A stretch of 45,084 nucleotides of DNA, from the NCBI RefSeq assembly GCF_025210595.1, contig NZ_JAOARH010000066.1:1-45084 (forward strand). The letters run 5' to 3'. The notes below the pieces were generated by a model, which saw only the letters and a list, made by a program, of their open reading frames with translations, made no database searches and was not told the DNA's origin. How positions within the stretch are numbered: the stretch's first letter is position 1; every line of letters begins with the position of its first letter. Shown here in pieces: positions 8,265 to 18,020 of the stretch. The DNA is from Winogradskyella sp. (GTDB lineage Bacteria > Bacteroidota > Bacteroidia > Flavobacteriales > Flavobacteriaceae). The translations under genes were made by a program, and so were the position numbers.

Positions 8265-11200
8265 TTAAGTGAATATTACTGACGGATGGTGATTGGCTCT
8301 TTCTTCATCTGCTATTTTGGTAAGCCTATAGACATATTGATTCTCTTTTTTAAGCTTGTTAGGGCTTATAGACAAGGAAATTATCTGATAATCGAAACGC
8401 TCGGCTATTTTGCTTAACATATCAAAATTAGAACCTATACCTTCTGCTTCATCGATACCCATAAAACGTAGTCCTGGAATTAATTTTGTATTCGTGTAAC
8501 TTTCATTCTTTAGAGATAATTTAGCAATACACAATAATGCAATGGAGGTATAGGTTTGCCCTGTACTCCCAGAGTTTCGTTTTCCACTTTTGGTCACGAT
8601 GCTATAATCTAGTTCATAATAAGAAAATGGGTTTAAGAGTCTTCTTAGTGAGATATTAGGCTCAGGTGTTTTGCTAAACTCTTGATAAGCATATAATAGT
8701 TTATCTTCTAAAGAGGGTAATTTTTCATTTTTTGCATTTAAACTTTCCTGATAATCAAACAAACCTATATCGACAGTTGCCAATTTTTTTAAATATTCTC
8801 CAATCCATTGTAATGAGACAGTAGTGCTTTGTTTTATCATTAATGAAGCATTGTTATCTCCTGTTATTCTAGTATAGTCTTCCTTAAAAAAACGCTTAAT
8901 AGATTTATTAATTTCTATCTGATTACTAACTTCTACTTTTAAGGCATCAAGTATATCTTTTATAGCAATTAGTTTATTTTGGTTGATTTTGGCGTTAATC
9001 TCAATTATTTTTTCCAAGTAATTCTCTATTCCGTCTAATATTGCTACTTCATTAAATGATATACTTTTAAAAATTTCTGAAGGGAATAACAACTTAGCCA
9101 ATTGCACAAAAGATTGATCACCTTTTAACTGTTCTTCTTTATCTGTTAATTTGTAAGCAATTAATATAGCCTTCAATTCTTCCCAATAATTTCTATTAGC
9201 TTTATTGTAAATTTCATAACTATTATTATAATCTTCATCACTCAATTTTTCAACCAAATCCACTTCCTTTACATAAGGATATCTCAGTTCTAAGGTTTCT
9301 AATTCTGTTTTGTATGCATCTCTTTTTCGTATAACTTCTTCTATTTCATTTACAGCTTTTAAATTATCGTTTGCTTTTCTATATTTTTCTGTAAAGTCTA
9401 TAATAAATTTATTATTGTCGACTGAAATATTTGCTATAGGTTCAATCTCTATCTTTTCCTCTTTAGCTATTTCTACAATACGAGTTTTATTCCCTTGTAT
9501 GGACTTAGTTTCAAAAACACTTAAATTTTCTTGTAGATTTTCATACTGTCTTATTTTTTTACGCACATCATTTAATTCTTTCTCCTTTCTTGCAAACATT
9601 AAAAGGACACTTTCTTTTTTAGCATATTTTTCTATTTCTATATTGAAATTGAAACCTTCAAAAGAAAGAAACACTTCCTTTCCTAATTCTACTTCTTGCT
9701 GTAAGTTATTTCGATTATGCCATACCTTTAAATCTATTTCTGGTTCTCTTAAATGCTTCAAAAGAAAATCACAAAGATGTTTTTGAATTTTTAAAGCCTT
9801 TTCTTTCTCTTTCAGTTTTAAACTTAGATTTCTATTGTTAGACTGAAATATTTCTTTTAATTCATCAATATTAGCCGTATTAAAAATTGGAGGCTTTTTT
9901 CTCTCTATAAAGATTTGAAGACCAGAAAGATCTATCCAAAAACCAGCTTCATCAGAATTACCCCCTTCATCTTTTAGTGTTTTTAGAATCTCATTAGGAT
10001 CTGGCAAATACTTACTATCTGAATTAATTTCTTCTGGCCTACTAGTTTCAACATCAAAAAAATACCTTAGAATACTCTCTTCTCGTATATTGAAGTTTCT
10101 TTTTTGATTCAATACCCAATATGCCATTGATTTTGGGTTTTCGTAATCATTAAAATTTATCAACTCTTTGTACTGCTTTATCTGAGCTGTGTTATCTAAA
10201 ATTTCCTTATTTAAAGTATCTACTATTTCCTTAAATGTTTTTTGGTGATCGAGTGTATTAAAATCGTCTTCTAACCCCTGTAATTGTAGTTGGTTCTTTA
10301 TTTCTTGATACCTGGATATTTGGTCTTTATTCTCTATATACTTTAAATAAACAGTTTTTAATTCTGTTTCATTTTTAAGTGTTAACTTTTCTAAGGCATT
10401 ATCAACGTGATTAATGAAGTCTATAGTAATTTGCAAATTATCACTTCCTATCTTAAGTGGTTTTTCTTGTATTGTGACTTCAGTAAGTTTAGAATCACAC
10501 TCCAGAAGTGTAGTTTCTTTTAGCTTGTTTAAAGCATTTATACTCTCTTTAGCTATAAAATAATTATTTAAGGCTTGTTTTATATTTCTATTTAGTTCTT
10601 TTAGTCTATTAGTTTTAAAGTTATATTCTACATTATGAAATTTTATTGCAGTATTGTCTTTAACAACTTTGAGGTCTCTTAATTTTTTTAATAATGCATT
10701 TTTTTCTTTTATATCTAGATATTCCTGATGATTTTTTCGGTGGCTTGTTATGGAGTCTTCCATCTGCTTTTCTGCTTCCCGAAATTGATAGTAAAACTTT
10801 GTTCCAGTATGCTTTCCATGTAAAAACTCTTGCAAATCCACATCATTTTTCACATTGATTCCTCTACGAGCAAATGCTTGTAATATTTTTGCATAATCTT
10901 CTAAATCACCATTATTACTAAATAGATCTATTGGTAGTATCTTGCTCTTATAAAGGACTTCGTGATAGTCTTTAAATAAGTTAAATATCTTACATCCTAA
11001 ATTATCACTTGTGTTTATGTGTCTATTAAACTCTGGTAAAGTGAGCCATTTATTATCTTTTTCAAAAGTTGCTACTGTTATTGGTTGATCAAATGGTGTG
11101 AGCATATCTTGTTCAAAATCTAAACTTTTCTGAACAATAAATGCTTGTGTTTTTTTAGACCTCCTTTCTATATAACAGCCTACTAATACAAATTTTTCTT

Positions 11201-11477
11201 TAGCCACTTCTACATTAAGATAGGCATAACCATATTCTCCTTTATCGGGTGTTTCTATAATAAGGCTAGTATAAGGTCTATCATCCTGCCCTTGTGTTGA
11301 AGATTGATATTTTGTAGAGCCTATAAGAATAAGTTGTATCAAATCGGTAATAATACTTTTACCAACACCGCTTTCTCCTGTAAAATCGGTTCTAAAAGGA
11401 TGAAATTTATAATCAAATTCTTGATGATGTATAATATTAATGGCTCCTAAACTGTATATACGTGGGTATTTTTTCAT
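8265..11477 (-). CDS. jetC: Wadjet JetC-like SMC/MukB-type ATPase
   Basis: A 1070-residue SMC-like motor. The Walker A GESGVGKS lies at 34-41, followed by about 900 residues rich in predicted coiled coil. The C-terminal ATPase half carries a signature-like NSGSTGQT (around 968-975) and the Walker B region MGIDEAEG with Asp1009-Glu1010. This layout, with few residues before Walker A and none of the long arms of chromosomal SMC, fits JetC/MksB. Such motors extrude DNA loops on plasmids and hand them to the JetD nuclease. The gene overlaps the JetB-like gene by 4 bp (ATGA) and is followed 2 bp later by the JetD-like gene. Both ATPase halves look intact. Confidence 0.9.
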   Translation of the reverse strand: MKKYPRIYSLGAINIIHHQEFDYKFHPFRTDFTGESGVGKSIITDLIQLILIGSTKYQSSTQGQDDRPYTSLIIETPDKGEYGYAYLNVEVAKEKFVLVGCYIERRSKKTQAFIVQKSLDFEQDMLTPFDQPITVATFEKDNKWLTLPEFNRHINTSDNLGCKIFNLFKDYHEVLYKSKILPIDLFSNNGDLEDYAKILQAFARRGINVKNDVDLQEFLHGKHTGTKFYYQFREAEKQMEDSITSHRKNHQEYLDIKEKNALLKKLRDLKVVKDNTAIKFHNVEYNFKTNRLKELNRNIKQALNNYFIAKESINALNKLKETTLLECDSKLTEVTIQEKPLKIGSDNLQITIDFINHVDNALEKLTLKNETELKTVYLKYIENKDQISRYQEIKNQLQLQGLEDDFNTLDHQKTFKEIVDTLNKEILDNTAQIKQYKELINFNDYENPKSMAYWVLNQKRNFNIREESILRYFFDVETSRPEEINSDSKYLPDPNEILKTLKDEGGNSDEAGFWIDLSGLQIFIERKKPPIFNTANIDELKEIFQSNNRNLSLKLKEKEKALKIQKHLCDFLLKHLREPEIDLKVWHNRNNLQQEVELGKEVFLSFEGFNFNIEIEKYAKKESVLLMFARKEKELNDVRKKIRQYENLQENLSVFETKSIQGNKTRIVEIAKEEKIEIEPIANISVDNNKFIIDFTEKYRKANDNLKAVNEIEEVIRKRDAYKTELETLELRYPYVKEVDLVEKLSDEDYNNSYEIYNKANRNYWEELKAILIAYKLTDKEEQLKGDQSFVQLAKLLFPSEIFKSISFNEVAILDGIENYLEKIIEINAKINQNKLIAIKDILDALKVEVSNQIEINKSIKRFFKEDYTRITGDNNASLMIKQSTTVSLQWIGEYLKKLATVDIGLFDYQESLNAKNEKLPSLEDKLLYAYQEFSKTPEPNISLRRLLNPFSYYELDYSIVTKSGKRNSGSTGQTYTSIALLCIAKLSLKNESYTNTKLIPGLRFMGIDEAEGIGSNFDMLSKIAERFDYQIISLSISPNKLKKENQYVYRLTKIADEERANHHPSVIFT

Positions 11478-12124
11478 TGATAACTTTCTATTATTGTGTC
11501 AATTTTAGGGATCACATCTTCATACAGGTTTATAATTCTATGAAAGGAGACTCTGAGTTCAAATTCATCCCCTTTATAATCCAACCAAGCCAATTTTCTA
11601 AAATGCTTTAAAGCTCTATCTATAGTATTATCAATAGCTTCGTCATCTTCAAAATTATCTTTATCGGCAGAAGATTGAGCAATAAGCTTTCTTAAACCAG
11701 GTTTAAACTCATCATAATCATTCCTTATAGTTTGTTTTAATTTTTGAATAGAACTTAATTCTAAGTTTCCTTCAAGAAATAAGATTTTGTACATAATCAA
11801 CCCGATAATGATAAACTCATTTTTTAGGTGGTCTCTAAATGCTTGTGATATACTCCCTCTACTCGAATCATTAAAATCTAGAAAAAAGAAAGAGTCTGCT
11901 TGCATATTTTCTTCTTTTAAACTTATTCCATAGAAACGTTCATAATATGAGTTTATAGAGTTCTTATGCTTCTTTAAAAATCGGTAATACGGTATTTGGC
12001 TTCCATAATTTTGAAAATGTTCCCCATCTTTTAAAGCATAATCTAGTTTCCCAAAGTATTGCATTGCATCTTCATCTCTTAAAAATGTTAGATATTTTAT
12101 TTCTGAACTATCATTGTTTTCCAT
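11474..12124 (-). CDS. jetB: Wadjet JetB-like KITE (MukE/MksE-type) subunit
   Basis: A 216-residue soluble, mostly helical protein without catalytic motifs. By size, position and a winged-helix-like C-terminus (about 160-210, ALKHFRKLAWLDYKGDEFE) it fits the MukE/JetB accessory subunit, which binds the kleisin and stabilises the motor complex. The start ATG lies 28 bp inside the end of the JetA-like gene, and its stop overlaps the JetC-like start by 4 bp, so the three are likely translated together. I identify it mainly by context between the kleisin-like and SMC-like genes. Confidence 0.8.
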   Translation of the reverse strand: MENNDSSEIKYLTFLRDEDAMQYFGKLDYALKDGEHFQNYGSQIPYYRFLKKHKNSINSYYERFYGISLKEENMQADSFFFLDFNDSSRGSISQAFRDHLKNEFIIIGLIMYKILFLEGNLELSSIQKLKQTIRNDYDEFKPGLRKLIAQSSADKDNFEDDEAIDNTIDRALKHFRKLAWLDYKGDEFELRVSFHRIINLYEDVIPKIDTIIESYQ

Positions 12125-13416
12125 AATGCTGTGTTTGCTTTTTCTACCAAATTAGTGTTATCAATGTTTACACTATATTTATTGCTATTATGTGCTTCTT
12201 CTATTACTCTAAAAGTCACTTTTGTAGCTATCGTAAAATTATTGGTCTCGTCTAATACTGAAAAAAATCCTTTAGAAATGTCTAATTCCTTACGTTGTTG
12301 TAGTTGCGCAAAAAACAATTGTACCCAATCTTCGATAACCTGTGTTTCTCGGAATGCCGCTTCAAGAATATCTTTATTTTGTGTCTCTATTTTTGGGTTT
12401 CTTTCATATTTCTTTCTTGGCTTTGCTTGCGTTGGAAATAAACTACGATCCCTGTCAATTACAATGTATTTACAACGTTTGTAATTTGTAGTTTTAGCTT
12501 CTATTTCTTTTGGTAATATTATCTTTTTATCATTTACCTCTAATGTTGAATATTTTAGTAAAAAACGTATGAATCTGTCTATTTTCGCACTATATTCTGG
12601 TTGACTTAGTATAAAGAAAAGTTGCTTTATCTTTGGCTGTATTTTATCCAATCTCCTATTTGTATTTCTCAACCTACTTTGTACATTATCAAAAAACCGA
12701 GTAGTATTTTTTATGTAATCTAATATTGTTTTTTGATCTGTCTCTATTTCTATTAATAGAGTGCTAATGGAATAGGTTTCTGAAAATGCAGCACGTAATT
12801 CTTCATTTTTTTTCTGTATATCTTCGAGATCATCACTTACTGTTTGTAATAATTGTATTGGTAATTGTTTTTCGGCAAGTGTATCATTTCTAAGTTTCTG
12901 AACTGCTTCATCAATTTGTCTATCTAGAAAATCTATTTGCTGTTTAAGGTTTGGGTGAAAATTTTTAAAATCTATTGTAAACCATTCTTCTATTTTAATA
13001 TCATCTCCAAGACATTCCTTCAATTTATGCTTTAGCTGAGAGCATATTATCTTTATTTCTGTAGGCTTTAAGGAACCTTTCAAAGTCTCTTCTGCTATTC
13101 TACAAAATTTCACACCGTATTCTTGAAAAGAATAAAGCTGCGTTTCATCATCATACTTAATAAAAAATTTTTGAAGTTTATTGATACGTTCTTTTAAATG
13201 AAACACCCTTTTTTCTCCTTCATTTAGAGTAGATTCAAATATATTACGAATCTCATTGGCACTAAAAGCATCATTCTCATAGTTTCCGGCTTTTACACTC
13301 TCGTATAAATGAGCGATTACAATACCTTCCTTTTCATCCGGGTACAACTGCTTGTATATCTCTGGCTTTGATATTTCATCAATAAAATTAAAAATTTGTG
13401 ATTCTTCTTCCTTCAA
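12097..13416 (-). CDS. jetA: Wadjet JetA-like kleisin (MukF/MksF-type) subunit
   Basis: A 439-residue protein with a helical N-terminal region, a central coiled coil (about 165-270, including EDIQKKNEELRAAFSE) and a basic linker near 330-345 (RKKYERNPK). A winged-helix-like C-terminal domain follows. This is the plan of MukF/JetA kleisins, which bridge the SMC heads and bind the KITE dimer. It lies 35 bp after the UvrD-like helicase gene and overlaps the JetB-like gene by 28 bp. There are no enzymatic motifs, as expected. Assignment rests on architecture and gene order (kleisin, KITE, SMC, TOPRIM). Confidence 0.8.
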   Translation of the reverse strand: MKEEESQIFNFIDEISKPEIYKQLYPDEKEGIVIAHLYESVKAGNYENDAFSANEIRNIFESTLNEGEKRVFHLKERINKLQKFFIKYDDETQLYSFQEYGVKFCRIAEETLKGSLKPTEIKIICSQLKHKLKECLGDDIKIEEWFTIDFKNFHPNLKQQIDFLDRQIDEAVQKLRNDTLAEKQLPIQLLQTVSDDLEDIQKKNEELRAAFSETYSISTLLIEIETDQKTILDYIKNTTRFFDNVQSRLRNTNRRLDKIQPKIKQLFFILSQPEYSAKIDRFIRFLLKYSTLEVNDKKIILPKEIEAKTTNYKRCKYIVIDRDRSLFPTQAKPRKKYERNPKIETQNKDILEAAFRETQVIEDWVQLFFAQLQQRKELDISKGFFSVLDETNNFTIATKVTFRVIEEAHNSNKYSVNIDNTNLVEKANTALWKTMIVQK

Positions 13417-13451
13417 AACCTACTTGATTATTTGTATTTGACTTTTATTCA

Positions 13452-15455
13452 TCATAAAGTATCTATATCAATAATATTTGCTTTACCAAACCAATTGGAG
13501 GCTTTATTAATTGCTTCTTTAGAATACGCTTCATTGTAGAAAACAATTAGATTTTCCATAGCTCTTGTACAGCTTACATAAAATAACTTTTGAGTTCTTT
13601 TGACTATTTCCACCTTACCAATAGTATCTTCAAATAAATACTTGTAGCTTAATTTTTTATCTCCACTTGGATCCAAACTTATTAGCACATTCGTAAATTC
13701 TGCCCCTTTTACACCATGTTGGGTTGAATAAATTGTATAACCTTCCACATAGTTATATAGATTTTCAATTTCACTGAATTTTACTTTTTTAACTCTCTCA
13801 AACAAATATTCATTTTTTTGTATGAATTCTTCAAGTTTGTCACTCATAAAGCAAATTCCGAGTTCATCGGCTTTATCTATAACATCTTCTATATTTGAAT
13901 CTTTAATTGAATTTAATTCAATTAGTTTCCCCTTCAGCTCAATCTTATTCCTAGCGAAAAGAATCTTGAAGTCCACTAAATCCTTTAGCTCATAAAACCT
14001 TTCTTGGTTAAATAAAAAAAGTATCTCCTGTATCTTAAGTAGATGTCTGATTAAAATATCCCTTTCATCACTTCTCCTATTTGATTCTTCATTACTACTT
14101 TTCTTTTTTCCAATTAGCTTACTCCTATCTAAATAAATTCTTTTTATATTCTCAAATGATGATTTTAAAGCTTTTTCGAAAATATTATTATTCTCATTGA
14201 TAAAATTAAATAGGCTCTCTGTAGGCAATACTTCTTTTATTTTTGGGTACTCCTTATTCAATAAATTAGCAGCTTTTAAAAATGTTAAATTCTCTTCATC
14301 TTTAATTTTTAATAGCTTACCTATTGCTTTTTCATATGATAACTGATTATCTATACCTTTTATTAATGACTCTATAACCTGACCGAAAGTATATTCATCA
14401 TAGTTTTCTATTATTTCATATTTCTTGATATAGTCTTTAATTCTTTTTAAATAACTACTACTACCTACAATTTTATCTTTGGAGTAAATATCCATTAAGG
14501 ATTGAAAATCAGCTTGCTTTGCTATCAAACTATGAGACAAATACAATTCCTTTGTTTCCTCATAATTTTTAAAATCCCAATTATCAAAAAAGGATAAACT
14601 TTTAACGTCTTCAATTTTCTTAGAATTACTGCCTGAATAAAGAAATAATATCTTTCCTTCCTTTATATTACCGTTTTCTTCATTATTAGGAGCATTACTA
14701 TTCTTTTCAGCCTTTTGCTCAAGCCCATCTAACCTAATTTTATTTGCTAATTGAATCACACTCTGTGGGTTTCTCCTATTAACAATTTTCTGAACTTCAA
14801 CTGGTAAAGATATTTTTACTCCCGTTTCTTCTTTAATTCCTAGGTAATCAGATAAATCCCCAATACCTTTCTCAAAAATTGATTGCATACTATCTCCAAA
14901 AAGGCCAACAATAGTGTTTTTTGTTAACTTATCTGATGACTTAAGAAGTATATCCAATACTTCTTCAAACGTATCTTGATATTCATCAACAAGTATAAGG
15001 TCATATCTATCATCCAGGATCTTGTTTAACAAAGGGTATTTTTCGAATAAATGTTTCGAAAGGCTAATAACTTCATCATGCGATATTACTCCCTTTTTAA
15101 AGCTTTTATATTCTCTGTATTCAATCTTTGTAATATCATCAGACCTAACAACTTTTTCTTTATACAAATCGAAAAATGCTTCAACTAAATTTATTTGATA
15201 ATTGCCAATGTTAAACCATAAAAAATCGTGTATTGTTGAGACATATAGATTCTCGTGATTTGCCCGTTCTTTAATTTCATCTGCTGCAATATTTGTAAAG
15301 GTTATACATGCGATATTTGCGTGAGGCTTTTCTTTGTAAACTTGATTTAATAAGGCAATCAATGTATGAGTCTTACCACTCCCCGCGCCTCCACTTAATA
15401 GAAAATTACTTTTACCTTTTACAAGTTTTGTTATTGAGTCTATTTCTGAAGCCAT
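13452..15455 (-). CDS. gajB: Gabija GajB-like UvrD/PcrA-type helicase
   Basis: A 667-residue SF1A helicase. Motif I GGAGSGKT is at 22-29, motif Ia ITFTNIAADE at 51-60, motif II DEYQDT at 157-162, motif III GDSMQS at 187-192, motif V QHGVKGAEF at 579-587 and motif VI SCTRA with Arg631. A large, poorly recognisable insertion (about 230-560) separates the two cores and makes it longer than the GajB prototype I know (about 500 residues). In Gabija, GajB partners the OLD-type nuclease GajA and hydrolyses nucleotides or senses DNA ends. The start overlaps the GajA-like gene by 16 bp. All helicase motifs appear intact. A class 2 OLD-UvrD pair not yet shown to act as Gabija is the alternative. Confidence 0.88.
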   Translation of the reverse strand: MASEIDSITKLVKGKSNFLLSGGAGSGKTHTLIALLNQVYKEKPHANIACITFTNIAADEIKERANHENLYVSTIHDFLWFNIGNYQINLVEAFFDLYKEKVVRSDDITKIEYREYKSFKKGVISHDEVISLSKHLFEKYPLLNKILDDRYDLILVDEYQDTFEEVLDILLKSSDKLTKNTIVGLFGDSMQSIFEKGIGDLSDYLGIKEETGVKISLPVEVQKIVNRRNPQSVIQLANKIRLDGLEQKAEKNSNAPNNEENGNIKEGKILFLYSGSNSKKIEDVKSLSFFDNWDFKNYEETKELYLSHSLIAKQADFQSLMDIYSKDKIVGSSSYLKRIKDYIKKYEIIENYDEYTFGQVIESLIKGIDNQLSYEKAIGKLLKIKDEENLTFLKAANLLNKEYPKIKEVLPTESLFNFINENNNIFEKALKSSFENIKRIYLDRSKLIGKKKSSNEESNRRSDERDILIRHLLKIQEILFLFNQERFYELKDLVDFKILFARNKIELKGKLIELNSIKDSNIEDVIDKADELGICFMSDKLEEFIQKNEYLFERVKKVKFSEIENLYNYVEGYTIYSTQHGVKGAEFTNVLISLDPSGDKKLSYKYLFEDTIGKVEIVKRTQKLFYVSCTRAMENLIVFYNEAYSKEAINKASNWFGKANIIDIDTL

Positions 15456-17518
15456 AACAAACCTTCTTTAATATATGACGGAATTCCCCAATTACTATAA
15501 CTTTCATTACTATGATATACAATATCTAATGCAAAATGAGTCTTCTTTTTTATACAATCCTCTGCTAAAGAATAAGCATCCTTTTTTTCTTCTCCCTCTA
15601 AGTCAAAATTTGATTCTTTTTTAAGTCCTTGAAACGTAGTCTTATTTTTTGTAATAAATTCTCTATTAAGATGAATAAAAGCATCTTCAAAACTTCTAGC
15701 ATGATACCCCTTCTCCATATGCTGATATGACACGCATAAACTGCCTTTTTTTATAATATAATTGTTTACAGAATTCTTAAGGTCATCAAATTTATATGAG
15801 CTTAAAAAGTGAGTTAATGAATTGTTCGAAGTTCCCGAAGCTTCTTTATCTCCAACTCTGCATTTCTCTCTTTCTAATATAGGATTATCTTGCTTATCAG
15901 TTTTTCCATTATCCACAAGTTTAAAAGTATCAAAATCAGTTACTAGAAGTGATTTAATTCCTATAAAATCTATAAACTTTTCGAAAATGTGTGAATAAGC
16001 CCCAACTTCAACTATAGATATATTTTGGGATAATAACGCAGGAGATAATTTTTCATTTAAATCTAACTTCCTCATCATAACTGGCAGTAAAATACGTTCC
16101 GTATCTCCTTCAATTAAGATTGCTTTATCAGCAAAAAATAGCTCTGCTCTATTTATTGTTAAATATTGTTTTAAAAAAGCATATTGATCAGTTTCTACAC
16201 TATATGCTTTTTTAAGGTCTTTTAAATTCTTAGAAATTATATTATTCTCCTTCTCTTCTTTTAAAAAATACTTTATATCATCAAAATTACTCTCAGCCGT
16301 TATATGAGATGAATGTGTGGTAATAATACTTTGAAGTATAAAAGTTTTTTTACCATCTACTTTTTCACCCTTAGAATCGAGTCCATTTTTCTCATTCTCA
16401 AGTATTCTAGTTATATTTTTTATGAATACATGCTGCATTTGAGGATGGGTATGCGCTTCAGGCTCTTCAATAAAGAGTAAATTTATATCTGCCGGAATCT
16501 GATTTTCAAGAATCTCCTTTTCCTTTCTAAACTCTCTACATTTTAATTCTATATCAAAGATCATGGCAAATAAATTCAAATAACCAAGACCATGGTAGTC
16601 TTCAGGTAAATGATGATCAATATGCTTATAAACTACTGAAGTATTCTCTTTTAATATATTTTTACTCTGTAGTGAAGATATTACTCCAATTATTGACTCA
16701 CCTTCTTCCTTACCTCCAAATATTTCTACCTTTTTTAATACTTCTTCAAATACTTCAGGATAAATTTTATTTAATTCGTCATCAGTATTTTCTAATTCTT
16801 TCTTTAATTTCTTAATTGTCTTTTCCTCTTTTGGTGTATTCTCAATACTCTCATAATAATCTGCTGACAATTTTGATAATGTATTATCTGATCTATTAGT
16901 GTCTGAATTGTTTACTTCTCTTTTGGCCTTTATATTTTGGAAGTTTATAATTCTAGTTAAAGTTTTCTTATCCTTTATGAGTTGAGATATACCATAAGTA
17001 CCATCAGCTTTATATTCTATAGTCTTTACTTGATTAATAAAAAAGCGTCCATTGTGATCTATTTTTAGAAAATCAATAATATTCTTATTCTTATTATCAG
17101 CTTTAAATTTTCTAAACTCTTCTTGAAGCAACTCATATAAGTTCGAATTCAACGAATGTTCAAAACCTATAACAACTACATTTTCTTCTTCTAAATTCAG
17201 AATCAAAGGAGAAATATTCTTTAGATTATCATTATTGTCATAATGTATTTCTAGTAAAAGCTTAATAGTAAAATCCAAATCCTCAGGAATCGCGATAGAG
17301 TTCTTATTCTCAAGCTTACTTAGTTCTAATTGTTTATCTATTGTGAAGTCATTAATGCTAAATTGACTTTTTTCATTGATGAATTTTTCCATCACCGATA
17401 ATAATGAAGTCTTTCCAGTATTATTTTTTCCAATTATTAGTGACAAATTTTCCTCAAGATCTATTGAGAAGTCATTGAGCAATCTAAAGTTCTCAACTTT
17501 AATTTTCTTAATTATCAT
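15440..17518 (-). CDS. gajA: Gabija GajA-like OLD-family ATPase/TOPRIM endonuclease
   Basis: A 692-residue protein with an ABC-type ATPase half followed by a TOPRIM nuclease. Walker A GKNNTGKTS is at 30-38, signature-like HGLGYLNLF at 309-317, Walker B LLFIEEPEAHTHP at 347-359 and the switch histidine region TTHSSH at 400-405. TOPRIM motifs follow: ILIEGDTER (Glu470) and LVTDFDT (Asp528, Asp530). Class 2 OLD proteins with an adjoining UvrD-like gene are the Gabija arrangement. GajA nicks DNA and is held off by nucleotides until phage infection lowers them. It is longer than the about 580-residue prototype, with a lysine/glutamate-rich insertion near 200-290. It is first in the possible seven-gene transcript; no consensus promoter is obvious upstream. 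Confidence 0.9.
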   Translation of the reverse strand: MIIKKIKVENFRLLNDFSIDLEENLSLIIGKNNTGKTSLLSVMEKFINEKSQFSINDFTIDKQLELSKLENKNSIAIPEDLDFTIKLLLEIHYDNNDNLKNISPLILNLEEENVVVIGFEHSLNSNLYELLQEEFRKFKADNKNKNIIDFLKIDHNGRFFINQVKTIEYKADGTYGISQLIKDKKTLTRIINFQNIKAKREVNNSDTNRSDNTLSKLSADYYESIENTPKEEKTIKKLKKELENTDDELNKIYPEVFEEVLKKVEIFGGKEEGESIIGVISSLQSKNILKENTSVVYKHIDHHLPEDYHGLGYLNLFAMIFDIELKCREFRKEKEILENQIPADINLLFIEEPEAHTHPQMQHVFIKNITRILENEKNGLDSKGEKVDGKKTFILQSIITTHSSHITAESNFDDIKYFLKEEKENNIISKNLKDLKKAYSVETDQYAFLKQYLTINRAELFFADKAILIEGDTERILLPVMMRKLDLNEKLSPALLSQNISIVEVGAYSHIFEKFIDFIGIKSLLVTDFDTFKLVDNGKTDKQDNPILEREKCRVGDKEASGTSNNSLTHFLSSYKFDDLKNSVNNYIIKKGSLCVSYQHMEKGYHARSFEDAFIHLNREFITKNKTTFQGLKKESNFDLEGEEKKDAYSLAEDCIKKKTHFALDIVYHSNESYSNWGIPSYIKEGLLWLQK

Positions 17519-17935
17519 AAATAGGTTATATCGTTCATATTAATATTTTGACCTTTAAAAAGTATCTTACTTTTAGGCTTAATAAGCTGCTATTAATCAT
17601 TATAAGGGAGAGAGGTCTAAAGATACTACTTTTCACTTTTATAAGAAATAAATTACATAGTTTTAAATCATTTAGAGACTTTAATAATAAGTATTTCATA
17701 TACAAGACTACCACCTCGTATAAAGGGTACCCCGTAATGTTTTTTTTGGGATACCCCCCCATTTATAAGCATCTAACAAAAGCTATAAATGAATATCTTT
17801 ATAGTCTATAAAAGAAACGTATAATTATATATAAGAAATTTTTGAGAATTTTTTGGGAATAAAATATTTTCTTAATTCTACAACATTATAAAACTTTACT
17901 AAACCTGAAAATAAATAAGAGCTTGGGGAAGTAAA
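17519..17935. other. Non-coding region upstream of the defence genes
   Basis: A 417-bp AT-rich stretch without a credible gene. It must hold the promoter for the minus-strand defence block, but I see only a one-mismatch TAnnTTTG box (minus strand, near 17704-17711). Around 17724-17760 two similar GC-rich words, gggtacccc and ggatacccc, flank a T-rich loop; they can pair with small bulges to give a hairpin in a region otherwise almost free of G and C. A second small inverted repeat (ctataaa/tttatag, around 17782-17804) lies nearby. Roles are unknown. Confidence 0.5.
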
Positions 17936-17940
17936 ACAAA

Positions 17941-17964
17941 AAAGTGACACAAAAAGTGGCACTT
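17941..17964. repeat. Subterminal inverted repeat matching the left island end
   Basis: Arms 17941-17950 (aaagtgacac) and 17955-17964 (gtggcacttt) are inverse complements with one mismatch. The left arm with its neighbours repeats the acaaaaagtgacaca word of the 273-289 arm at the other end. Matching sites inside both att ends suggest shared binding of the integrase or an excisionase. Confidence 0.65.
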
Positions 17965-17974
17965 TTACAAAAAC

Positions 17975-18011
17975 AAAAAACCCAACCAATTGATTAACAA
18001 TTAGTTGAGTT
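17975..18011 (-). terminator. Island-borne terminator for the tRNA operon
   Basis: Read on the minus strand, arms 18011-17998 and 17992-17979 form a 14-bp stem (two of the pairs are G-U) with a 5-nt loop, followed by a run of at least six U. It begins 10 nt past the 3' end of the tRNA-Arg gene. Because the insertion removed the original terminator to position 94-125, this hairpin provides the tRNA operon with a new one. Confidence 0.8.
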
Positions 18012-18020
18012 TTCAACTCA

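Noticed and set aside
9310-9786. Plus-strand open frame of 158 codons inside the jetC-like gene
   Set aside because: Fully antisense to a well-supported SMC-like protein; a by-product of coiled-coil codon bias.
17548-17811. Plus-strand open frame of 87 codons upstream of gajA
   Set aside because: Low-complexity AT-rich translation, includes the hairpin words, no family resemblance and no start signal.
17825-18016. Minus-strand open frame of 63 codons beside attR
   Set aside because: It runs through the terminator hairpin and the subterminal repeat and has an unlikely composition.
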